Notes under the pieces: generated by a model | What the model was told of the DNA's origin: nothing | Database searches by the model: none | Seen by the model: the letters and a program-made list of their open reading frames with translations, nothing else | Assembly: GCA_033297075.1 (NCBI GenBank) | Contig: MU858104.1 | Coordinates: 1 to 64,000, forward strand | Origin: Rhypophila decipiens | Lineage: Eukaryota > Ascomycota > Sordariomycetes > Sordariales > Naviculisporaceae | Direction of reading: 5' to 3' | DNA: 64,000 nt | In this document: piece by piece, positions 54,378-64,000 of the stretch | How positions within the stretch are numbered: the stretch's first letter is position 1 | Layout of the letters: every line of letters starts with the position of its first letter | Program-made: the position numbers and the translations under genes

Positions 54378-54574
54378 TGGGGCTAGAAGAGTCAGGGACA
54401 GAGCCATCTTCGACGCCCACATCGACAGCTAGACCGGCCCACCACTCGACAACGAAGCAGCAGGGAAAAGGACCATCGAATATTTCTACGAGAACGAGAG
54501 AAAAAGTGGAGAAACGAGCAAAAGCTGAACGACCACCTCGACCTGCCAACACTTAACCAGACCAGACCAGCCCG

Positions 54575-56196
54575 TCAAAGTCTCTGCCCACCGGGGCTTA
54601 CCTCGACAATCTGATCGATACCTTCATACCCGGGAAGGTCAAAGTCGTACTTCTTGGCAATCGCAGGGGCGACGAAACTATAGTGCAGGTATCAGCAAGC
54701 ATTGGAGAGCATGTGAGGACACGACCAAGGTGAGCGCACCGTCCACCGATAAAATGTCTTCCCTTGAAGAACTGGACCAGAGGTTTTGGCGCAGTCAGGC
54801 TGACCAAGACATCAGGGTGGAAGTTGCTGCCGACGCCGGACTTGGGCGGGCCTTGGTCGATATTCCAGGACGATGGGGCATCGACCGAGGTGACGGGAAC
54901 CTTTGTCTCGGCCATGGCCTGGATCACGGCTGGGAATGGCTCTCGAACCTCGCCAGAGAAACTAAAGCCTGGAATCAATAACTGTCAGCTTGGACGCACG
55001 CAACAAAGCAAGACAATAACAACATGACTAACCGAAGATGGCGTCAACGACATGGTCCGTTGACTTGAGAGCGGCGGGGAAGTCGTCAACGAAAGGGACG
55101 TCGAGGTCCTCCAACTGTTTGGCCAGGCGCTACGATGACGAGTAAGCAGCTGCATCAACCTAGCTGGGTTGGGTATTTTTAAGAGACGACATGATGAACA
55201 GGCAGCGAGCATACGACGGCTGACCTGAAATAATATCGAGCGGAGGAACTTTCTTGGAAGTTTGAGGACAGCGGCAACGAGAGGAAGGTGTCAAATATAT
55301 GTTCGGAGAGTTGATAGACAAGAGACTTATTCCACATATATCCAGCAGCAGGTTTCTGTTTCCTCACAAGATGGCATAACTGCACATGACGCCGCACGCA
55401 GTGATCAAGATGGTCTCGCACAAGAACAGGATTGGACAAGGAAATGATGACGGAACAAATGCCCTCTTACCTGGTACAGGTCATTCTTGGGTCGCTTTGG
55501 GTAGTAAATGGTTGGTGCATATCCACAATGTCGCAGATGGCGGGCCGCAACAAGACCGTCGCCTCCTGTGGAAAAAGGGGCCGATTAGCAAAGGGCGCTT
55601 TGGCCACTACCCCTGAATCCTGACCGGCCAACAAGGTCGCCGCTACTTAACCCTACCCACCATTGTTTCCCGGTCCGACAGCGACCAGCACCCTGGGGCC
55701 TTTGGAGATGGGATGAACGCGATACACTGTAACAAAGTTAGCTCTGCGATGCTGAGGCATTTCGGAATCCAAAGATGGATCAATCGACAGGACAGCAACG
55801 AAAAAGAGCAGGAGATGCCATGCATAGGGCTGACATGCACCGCGCCACAGAACTCGAAGAAGAAGGTTCCTGATGAAACAACAAATAATGGAAGGACGTA
55901 CCGACTTGAGAAACCGAAAGGCCAGCGAGTTCCATCAGCTGGTCAATCGAAAAGGCACCGGTGCTCATGAGCTCCTTGTCCAGCGCCGCGGCGGCCTTTG
56001 CTCCAATTGTCTATGCCGAGGTGCGAGACCACATTAGCCAAGAGCGCTCTCACATCTTGTTAGGAACACTAGAATTGAAATCCAAGATATGTCATCGCAA
56101 AACAAAACATTCTGTACATTCTCTACCAAACTGCAAATGGAGTAAATCATTATATCACAATAACGAATTTGATTATGAACTTGCCTTGAATGCCAT
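54575..56196 (-). CDS. NAD(P)HX epimerase (YjeF N-terminal / AIBP family)
   Basis: Seven exons (56185-56196, 55902-56010, 55661-55726, 55471-55565, 55033-55129, 54740-54968, 54575-54677) encode 236 residues. The protein reads MAFK then [85 protein letters not shown] and [12 protein letters not shown], the full set of AIBP/YjeF-N motifs, including the catalytic Asp in VDAIFG. It converts R-NAD(P)HX to the S form, the first repair step before the dehydratase. The first intron is GC-AG (AAG then GCAAGT). The intron at 55130-55470 is 341 nt, long for this genome. The start is divergent from the bS16m gene, 583 bp away. Confidence 0.93.
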
Positions 56197-56779
56197 GGTG
56201 AATCCACTCACTGGCAAGGGTCAAACAGCATACAGGTAGGTAACAAACAAATTAAAGTAGACAAGAAGGGTTAAGTATTTCTTGCAAGAGAAGTAAATCT
56301 CCCCTTGACCGAGAATTGTTTTTGGGGAAAAGGTTAAATCTGGGATGAACAGCTGAAAAGATGATGAGGTTATGAAGTCAACCTGACATCACCGGGAGGA
56401 CGGAGCCAATGGTCGGTAAAACTCACTGAAGCTCAGCTTATTAGTGTAGAACCGGGGCTAAGATATCTGACTAAGCTGGCAGCTGCTCCTGCACCCGACT
56501 TGAAGCGACATTTGATTGGCTCCACTGAGCTGTGAGGAGCACGGACAGTCAAACTCCAACAACTGACGCCAAGACACTGCAAGACAGACCCATCAACATT
56601 TTGTTTGCATCTTGAGAATCGCGAACCCGGGCCCAGTCCGAACCAGCACACCAATTTCCAAGCGCCAATTCCCACCACCCGAGCTCGACCCACGACCGAT
56701 CGAGGCTACCGAATACACACGAGAGGCAAACCGGGCGAGGGAAAAAAGAGAAGGGAACAGCACAGCACAGAGAAACAAA
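56197..56779. promoter_or_regulatory. shared divergent promoter of NAD(P)HX epimerase and bS16m
   Basis: 583 bp lies between two housekeeping starts. No specific element is claimed. Confidence 0.45.
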
Positions 56780-57373
56780 ATGGTGGTCAAAATGCGCCTC
56801 GCCCGCTTCGGGCGCAGAAATGCCCCCTTTTACAACATTGTTGTCGCCCACGCAAGGTAAATCGCACGTCTCGACATTTCCCATAGCCTGGACACTCTTC
56901 GCCTTCTGCCCACTCTCCAGCCCCTCAAGCCGGAGCCAGCTCGAACACACAAAGGCCGACAGAGACATTGAGCAGCAAGATTGACACATGCCATCTGAAC
57001 AGAACAGCAAGAAATTCCCGCCCCCTCGAGGTAATCGGCACCTACGACCCCATCCCGAAAAAGGACACGTACGACACGTCGGGCAAGCTGCACAAAGACA
57101 TCAAGCTCGACATTACGCGCGCCAAGTACTGGGTTGGTGTCGGGGCCCAGCCGACGGATGTAGTCTGGCGGTTATTATCCATGGTAAAGGCATTCTCGCT
57201 TCTTCTGATTATCGAATGTTATTGTTTATGGAGAGGGCTAAACACTGACGTGCCTCAAACAGGTCGGCATCCTAGAACCCAAATACCGCCAGCCAGGCAA
57301 ACCACAACCAGAATACGTACCACCCCCTCCGGCGCCGGCAACTAATACCGAAACGACCGAGCCGAGTTCTTGA
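56780..57373 (+). CDS. mitochondrial ribosomal protein bS16m
   Basis: Exons 56780-56856, 57003-57183 and 57263-57373 encode 122 residues; introns are 146 and 79 nt. The start MVVKMRLARFGRRNAPFYNIVVAHAR is followed by T-A-R-N-S-R-P-L-E-V-I-G-T-Y-D-P and Y-W-V-G-V-G-A-Q-P-T-D-V-V-W-R-L-L-S-M-V-G, the conserved S16 core. The C-terminus is a Pro-rich extension (YVPPPPAPATNTE), usual in fungal mitochondrial forms. It is a structural protein of the small subunit of the mitochondrial ribosome. It is divergent from the NAD(P)HX epimerase. Confidence 0.95.
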
Positions 57374-58304
57374 ACAAGGCACTGATATCCAAGGACGTCG
57401 TTGTTCCTCCATTTCCCAAAGAAAACATGTACCATTTAGAAAAAGACTCTTGTTCCATATACCTCCTGTACATATCCTCCATCTGTCGGGTTGTCTGTTA
57501 TTCCATTTTCCTTCCTTGCCTTTTGGGCAAAAGGGCAGCCGTGTAATATCACTCATAACCAAAGACTACTAATGTTAAAAAAAGACGCGGATCCAATACT
57601 ACCGCTGCCGGTCTTGCTCGCTCTTGATGCTGCAGTCCAGGTTTGGACCCGCAAGTTGAATGTTTGTAGGAAAATTGTGCAAGGGGTCGGATCAAGAAGC
57701 CAGCCAGCCAGCTAACTGGATGGTAGAATGGGGGGTGAATTGAAGATGCGCACACACAATCATAATTGATCGGTTTCAACCGTCCATAATGCATTTTGAC
57801 ATGACGTCTTCGCCCTGACCTATTGTCCGGGTAGTCACCAGTGGTTCGCGGTGTCAACGTGTCGCCGAAAGAAAAATCAGACTTTCGCCTTGTACCAATT
57901 AAATATGAACACAAGACATGAAGGAGCCGGAGGGACTGCACAAAGACAAGGAAAATAGAGGATTAGATTATTCGCCCAGTTGCCCATCTACGCTGTATAG
58001 AAAATCCATGAAAGCAATGACCTGTCCATATAAACAAACGCCCAAGGTACCGTCCAAGGCATATGCAGACAGGAAAGTAGAACAAAATAATGAAAATGCT
58101 GCGTGTCAGATGCAATATAAACCATGCATCCTAGGACTGCGACCCTGTTCATCGCTGGTTAAAACCCATGGTCACCGTTCCTTTCGATGCCCGGTTACGC
58201 TGCCGCCCTTCCTTCCATCCACATATCCAATAAACTCCACTGGCATATCTCGAGAAACTTTATAGCCCTCTTCTCAGCAAGAACCGATTATCGCCATCAA
58301 GGGA
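57374..58304. other. intergenic, converging 3' ends
   Basis: This lies between bS16m (+) and the amino-acid transporter (-). No gene is seen. Confidence 0.5.
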
Positions 58305-60167
58305 TCAACCCTGACCAAAAAAGGAAATAGATATCAAGCAAACCACCATAACCACACCCCCATATATTGCCAAGCCAAGCGCCGCCTTTCTCAGCAAGCC
58401 CTGCTCGAGATGTTCAAAATCCCATCGAAAGCCCCCCAGCCCTAGCTTGGCCTTCAGGGTGCGCGATCGGGCCCTGACCTTACTGACCATGCTCGCTGCC
58501 CAAGAACGACCAGCTCCGCCAGCTCTCGAGAGTCCCGCCTCCGGGTCATCTTCAACATTGCTGCCCGCAGAATCCGAGTAATCTGCATCGTCGTCCTCCT
58601 TAGTAAGACGCTGGTGGTGGATACTGTTCGGGTCGCTCATGAGGTAGTAGAGACATCCAGGCAGGATAAAAGAAATAGTTGTCGAGCCGGTGGCACCCAC
58701 GTAAGACAAGATCTTGCCGAGATTCGACACCCTTAGAGCGAAAATGAACATGGACACGAGGATCACGCTGGTGAGCCAGGCAAAGCGATACTCTGACATG
58801 GCTACCACGGGGGCGCCGTGGCTATCGACACTGGTGGGTAAGGCGGTAGAGAGGAGGGGTTGGCTGCCGGCAATACTAGATGGCGAAGAGGCGCGGGCGT
58901 TCCACTTTGGTCGCCAGCGAAGGACGGCGTCGACAGAGGCCCTCAAGGGATGAACCTGCAAAGGGACACTGAACGTCACGAGAACCACGATCGCTGCTTT
59001 GGCGATCGTCGAGGCCAATGAAGCAGGATCTGTCGAGTTTGTTAGTGAACAGTAGTAGACAAGGGGCATAGTCAAGCGGGGGATCGTACACATCCCGACA
59101 ATATTGGCCACAATATGGCTGCCAAACGTGAGGTAACCAGTAATTGCAACCAAGATGTAGACTGCGGCTGCGGTGCCAATGCTGGAGCCAATGACGGTGA
59201 CAACAGTAGCAGCCGAATTGTCCTTGAGCTCATTGAGAATGGAAAACATCTGTAACAGGGGTCAGCCCAGAGCACCAAGGGTAATGGATGGACGTCAGAC
59301 TGACATTCTGATGGCAGGTGTAGGCAAATATCATGACCGGTAAGCTGCTAAGAGCGGCCACTGGTCCGTCCCAGGTAATGATGTTCAGGTCTCCCCTTTG
59401 GTCCCGAGAGTCGACGGCAAAATGGTAGGCAACCAAAACTATCAAGTAGCCGATGGACAGCAAAGCTATCACACTAGTATACTTGAGCGAATCCAGCGTC
59501 CTGGGGAAACTCAAGGGAACGATGGCGAAGGCGAAGAAGGCTGCAATCCAGAAGTTGCGGTTCTCGAGAAATGCGTAGCCTGTCAGCCCGATTGCCGGTG
59601 CCACAGCTGGCATGAGATCGCCGATGATTGTCATGTACGACACGCCAACTCCGAAGCACTTAATCGCAATGGCCGCGTCGAAGATGACCGCCAGATTCGG
59701 GAGCGTTAACTGCGAGAGGCCGAAGAAGGACGATGTTCCCCTTTCCATATACCTGGCACACCGTGACTGGAGATATAGACCAAAGGCCGATGTGAAGCCG
59801 CACCATAATATGAGAACCACGCCGAGAACGATACCGAAATGGGACATGGCGAACGGCATGGCCAGCGTTCCTGCGCCGATAACTGCACAAACACTTGTTA
59901 GACATGCTGCTTCGTCCGTCATCCTAACCGGTCTGGGAGAGGGATCGAGCGAACTGGTAACGCACTCGTATTTATTAAGTTGATGTCGCTGCTTAGTATG
60001 GAGGCGTTTCCGCCTCCTAATTTTGGGCTGCGCCCTCGTCGTGGTCTGTTTGAGAGTCAGGAATATCAGCATGTCGTGATCCAAGCTGAGAAGGGGACAG
60101 GGCTCGGGAACCGGGCTAGAACTCACTGAACCATGACAGCACCACCGGCACTCCTGGAAGAAGCCAT
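58305..60167 (-). CDS. vacuolar amino-acid transporter, AVT type (AAAP family)
   Basis: Five exons (60127-60167, 59966-60045, 59305-59882, 59090-59249, 58305-59029) encode 527 residues. The start MASSRSAGGAVMVQ leads to N-A-S-I-L-S-S-D-I-N-L-I-N-T-I-I-G-A-G-T-L-A-M-P, the first helix and signature of AAAP transporters. V-M-I-F-A-Y-T-C-H-Q-N-M-F lies at TM6, and the segment V-P-L-Q-V-H-P-L-R-A-S follows TM8-9. About eleven helices can be counted, with a long hydrophilic loop rich in Asp and Ser before the last one. Closest in motif to yeast Avt5-7, which export amino acids from the vacuole. The 60-nt intron at 59030-59089 is in frame and open; splicing restores the family phrase G-M-Y-P-A-S. 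Confidence 0.92.
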
Positions 60168-61129
60168 AGCGTCTGCGAAAGTCGAATATCCCGTCATAGG
60201 GGACTCCGATTGCGATCGCACGTGCAGCTGACGGAAACCAGAAAGGTGCGAACAGGAGGGTGTTTTATATCGTAACAATCGAGACAGGCGCTAGAACTGA
60301 TTCCCTGCAGTGGTAGTATTTCTTTCGACCAGTGGATAAGTTATAAACCGAATCAACCGTCGTTCGATGGTTTGGTTATGCGAGGTGGGTGGTCGTGTGT
60401 CATCAAGAATCGCCAAGTTTGAAGAATGCGCGACCTGATGGATCAGATCTCGTAATAGAAGGGTCCCCGAAGCCCTGGGATAGCGGGAACCCCTGGTCGT
60501 GATTGATTCTGGAACTTCGGGTTGAAGATGCCACCGTAACTCGTCTTCTAGTATCGATTCGGTTGGTGATGATGAACTGGAGCGAAGATGTTCGATATCG
60601 ATGTCATCTGATGGTTTGGTGCGTGGAGGTCGGAGTGGGAATGGGAATCATTAAAACTGGATTTCACCTGACGTGGCCAACGGCTGTAAAACCGACGCCG
60701 GCCGCCGTGGCAGGAGCATTCACCCAAAACCCAGGTAGATGAACCCCTGTACAGTACATGCCCCGCCAATCAGCGCCACCCTCCAAATGAGCAGGTGTGA
60801 CCTCAGCCTTACCCCCACAAGGCACTCAAGCGCAGGTCCATCAGTGGGGAATTATCCGTAGCTCCCTGTTCTCGCCAGGGAAGCTTGCCGTTATCCGCAC
60901 TGCAGCGCTGCAGGTCCAACACCGGGGACAGCAATACCCACCACCAACAAAACGTTAACAAACTCAAGCGTCGGCACCGAAACACACTCTCCGGACTGGA
61001 CAAGATTTGGTTTCGCGTCAACTATATCGAGGCGACTTCGTTTTGCCATACCACAGCCGCCTGCAATTAGATTTCTCGTGTCAATCGGAAACGGGCATCA
61101 TTAGAGCACCTGCTTCAAACTTGAGCTTC
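60168..61129. other. gene-free stretch, divergent promoters
   Basis: This lies between the transporter (-) and the dynactin gene (+). No gene is seen. Confidence 0.45.
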
Positions 61130-61822
61130 ATGGCCAAGATGGAGGGCACCTTGGACAGGACATCGGTTGAGACCATCGCCCTCTTGGAAGCTCGCCTGCT
61201 ACGGATTGAGCGCATACTGTACGGATCGTCAGCACCGTCCTCCCAACCGCTTGATAAGCCAGCGGCAGTGGCGCTCGCAGAACTTGAACGTCGATTTGCA
61301 CACCTCGTCCGACGAAAGCAGGACTACGCAAACATTCTCAAGCTCTGTACGTACTATACTTGATGCCCTTCTCACTTGTCGATTTTCACCTACTGACTCC
61401 CAGAACGAACAGACAAGGCGCACCCCTCGCTCTTCCAAGCCCCGCCGCCCGACTCGCCGCCAACGGACCTCTCCCCCGAAGCTCTGCGCGCTCTGGTTCT
61501 CTCCTTTGCGTCTTCTTTTCCCTCGACCGCGTCTGCTTTGACCGCCGTAACCTCCGACACACCCGTACCTGATCCGAAGCTCAGCGCCGAGCTTGCCTCA
61601 TTACTACCCCGTATGAAGGGCGTGGAGGCGATGCAACTGGCGCAGGAGGCCGAGATTGCTGAACTAAGAACTCGCAGCGAGAGAGCATTGCGCGAGTGGT
61701 ACGAGGGCCGGGTGCTAGAGTATGGCCAGTTTGTTGCTGATATTGAGGGGAGGGTGGAAAAGGTTGAGACGGGAATCCGAAGAGTGGAAAGGTTTCGGGA
61801 GATGGAGGAGGCTGCTGTTTGA
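61130..61822 (+). CDS. dynactin p24 subunit / nuclear distribution protein RO-10 homologue
   Basis: Exons 61130-61346 and 61413-61822 encode 208 residues. The N-terminal D-R-T-S-V-E-T-I-A-L-L-E-A-R-L-L-R-I-E helix, A-E-L-E-R-R-F-A-H-L and Y-A-N-I-L-K-L-Y-K-A-H-P-S-L-F match RO-10/DCTN3-type proteins. A Pro-rich linker and C-terminal coiled coils follow (AMQLAQEAEIAELRTRSE; GRVEKVETGIRRVERFRE). As part of the dynactin shoulder it serves dynein-driven nuclear movement. Splicing to the first AG (61403) would make a TAA codon; the second AG (61412) restores the conserved Tyr-Lys, so I use that one. A second ATG lies three codons downstream. Confidence 0.85.
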
Positions 61823-64000
61823 GATGATGACTTTCGAGGTCGGTTCGCGACTGCCGAGAGGATGGTGATAGGAACCGGCTGTGCGATAACCTTGACTGGC
61901 TCCGAACTTCGACCCTGGAATCCACGCCCACAGGGGCTTAAACCGGGTCAGAGTATTATACCGCCCCAACGACCCCGGACGAGCAGCCGCAACGATGACG
62001 AGAATCCGCCATCAGCATCGAGTTTTTGCCCTGGAAACTAGAGCTTCAGAAACTCCAAGACGCTGTTATAAATTCATGTTAGACCTCGCCCGTAAGGATC
62101 AGCCTCAAGTCGTCACGAAACACCAGTTATATTCTTATTCTGGAACACCAGCGCACCTCACCAAGGGTGAGCGGTCTACCTCTTCCGTCCCAACCAGAAG
62201 GCTGCCGTCACTCTTGTGGGTACGGCGCCGAGACTTGCGACGAGACACGACAGACGGGACGAACACCTTGAATGCACGGGTGGGAGAATGAAATTGCCAG
62301 GCGTTCCTCTGATTATCACACCACTACGGCACCCGATATCAGGCACCCGATGTCGCCTGTTCATCTGATATGACATTACCCTACCTCGCTCTACTAGTCC
62401 GTGGCGTGCGTGGATCAGATATTGTTATGCCTAGACGCACCGTGCATCTATACTGCCGCGAATTATCGTGTTCAGTTCGGTAGCCAGCTTGGAAGGTCTG
62501 CTTGTAGAACTTGGAGTGCGAGTACTAATAACTTAGAGGTCAGATACTATTAGCCAGTGGCTATTTTGTATCAACTAGCAATGGTTGCGAGAAGTTTGCT
62601 GTGCACAGTCTTCGACATCCCACCGCCGCCTTGGAAGGACCAGTTGGATCTCACTCATTTATTTCTTTACTGGTGAAAGAAAATGTCCCATTTTCCCCAA
62701 TTGCCCCAAATACTCTGTTCCTCACATTTCCAATAATCTCGTCATCAAACATGTGACACAACCAAAGATGCGAAAGATGTTCATCCGCCCGGGAGTTGCC
62801 TACTCCGCGTTTCATCACGGCCGCCAATTTATCCCCAACGTCATGATGCCAGCCAGCCACTTTACCCATTACAGTAATAGCATGTATGCGCGGAAGATCT
62901 TTCCTTTTGAACATTTGTGTGACTCTCTCGTTTTGGGGTGATGAGCAAATCTCTGCTTTCTTTTCTCTTTTTGTTTTCTTGCTTGGCTATTTGTACCTAG
63001 TCCGACTTGACTTGCCATGTCGTCCAGCCAGGTCAGATGCTTGATGGCTCTGTTCTTAGTCGACGTAATGGACCTGTTGAAATTGCATTTGTCATCACTG
63101 GATTGAGACAGCACGTATCACTTGCCAGTTTTGAGCAAGATGTTACGATTGGGCTCGCCTTGTTGTGTCTGGCCAAGTATAGATATTGGCCCTCACCAGG
63201 CGGCCTGGTGGTCTTTGTGATGATGGCCTGGGATGATCATACTGCCATCTTTTGTTGTTTGTGGCCGCTCTTCTCAAGGCCGGCTAGATCGTGAGAATGC
63301 CGAGGCCATTCTGGGTACATCATTCCACAGTAAAGAGTCAAATTGATGCACCCATTTCAACATGGATGCTGATCCTGTAGTTGACCGTTGTTAATACCTG
63401 TTTACTGTATAAACAATGTATATTCTTCAGCTTATTAAGGCATTTTCTACAATAAGTCGACGCCTATTAAGTCGTGAGCAAAACCCCATTGTATCTTGTC
63501 GGTTTGCTTGTAGAAACTTGAATGCATATGTAGAACGTTCATTGGGAAACACAGGTTCACAGCATGCCTTGTTGTGGCAGAGCTTGCCCACAACTCCGAC
63601 TTGAAATGTTTCGCCCACTGGCGATCCTTCGGTGCAAGTTGCCTTCAGGATGCAAGGTGTTGTTGGAGGTAAATAGTTTTGTAGTGTGCATTCTGCTCGG
63701 GGACACTACCCGAGCTGGTCTGACGGAGGCTTTTCTCTTTTCCATGACAGCTATCAGTTCATAGATATACCATAATATACCGTAGCCTGATTCACGTGGA
63801 ATCATGCCGTTCGGCACTCGGATATGGGGAACCATTGCCATAGATGGTGAATAAAGTGTCCAGATCTCCCTGCCATCGGAGCTGTCAGTCTCCTCCGGCT
63901 GTCAATCACAAAAGGGGTTCTCAACTGGCCGTCCCGGAGAATTAACTGCGACGGCTTACTGTGATTGCCAAGACCGGCGGCCCAAGGTCCACGGCGGCAT
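61823..64000. other. gene-free stretch to the window end
   Basis: Only short overlapping frames are present. A small direct repeat (GCACCCGAT followed by ATC or GTC) lies at about 62329-62352. No gene, tRNA or mobile element is recognised. Confidence 0.5.

Overview
The window is nuclear DNA of a filamentous ascomycete (Pezizomycotina, most like a Sordariomycete). The evidence is short introns (about 55-100 nt, GTRAGT donors, CTRAC branch sites, YAG acceptors), HET-domain genes, WSC, GH16 and JEN-type proteins, a tRNA-Lys with a 15-nt intron, and a mitochondrial bS16 gene. I resolved exon structures by hand; spliced lengths are multiples of three in every gene I call intact. No transposon open reading frame, CRISPR array or bacterial operon was seen.

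Layout. 1-7.3 kb: three damaged accessory genes, namely a PD-(D/E)XK-like protein, a small secreted cysteine-rich protein one base out of frame, and an ankyrin protein with an in-frame stop. 7.9-12.3 kb: an SDR oxidoreductase divergent from an EasF/Egt-type SAM methyltransferase, then an unrecognised two-exon gene. 13-21.4 kb: a JEN-type monocarboxylate permease, a 3.3 kb gene-free stretch, a secreted FAD-linked (BBE-like) oxidase and a calcineurin-like phosphoesterase. 21.5-27.5 kb: two divergent HET-domain genes, one carrying WW-like modules. 28.2-36.5 kb: a SAM methyltransferase, a DHA1 MFS transporter, an octopine/opine dehydrogenase and a ferric reductase, with a 22-bp minisatellite between the transporter and the dehydrogenase. 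37.6-47.7 kb: a WSC protein, a second, intact member of the small secreted family, tRNA-Gly, a large membrane protein, a GPI-type cysteine-rich protein, a GH16 Crh-type cell-wall enzyme with a transmembrane tail, and tRNA-Lys. 47.7-54.2 kb: a gene desert with a local cluster of TACTGTA heptamers. 54.2-61.8 kb: conserved housekeeping genes (NAD(P)HX epimerase, bS16m, AVT-type vacuolar amino-acid transporter, dynactin p24/RO-10), preceded by a tiny cysteine-rich ORF ending in a CaaX motif. 61.8-64 kb: no gene seen.

The most interesting functional grouping is at 28.2-36.5 kb. An opine dehydrogenase beside an exporter-type MFS, a SAM-dependent enzyme and a ferric reductase recalls the logic of bacterial opine metallophore loci (staphylopine, pseudopaline). 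This is a hypothesis from gene content only; there is no recognisable nicotianamine-synthase-like gene. The second theme is self/non-self and surface biology: a HET pair, an ankyrin receptor-like pseudogene, WSC and GPI surface proteins, and two related small secreted proteins.
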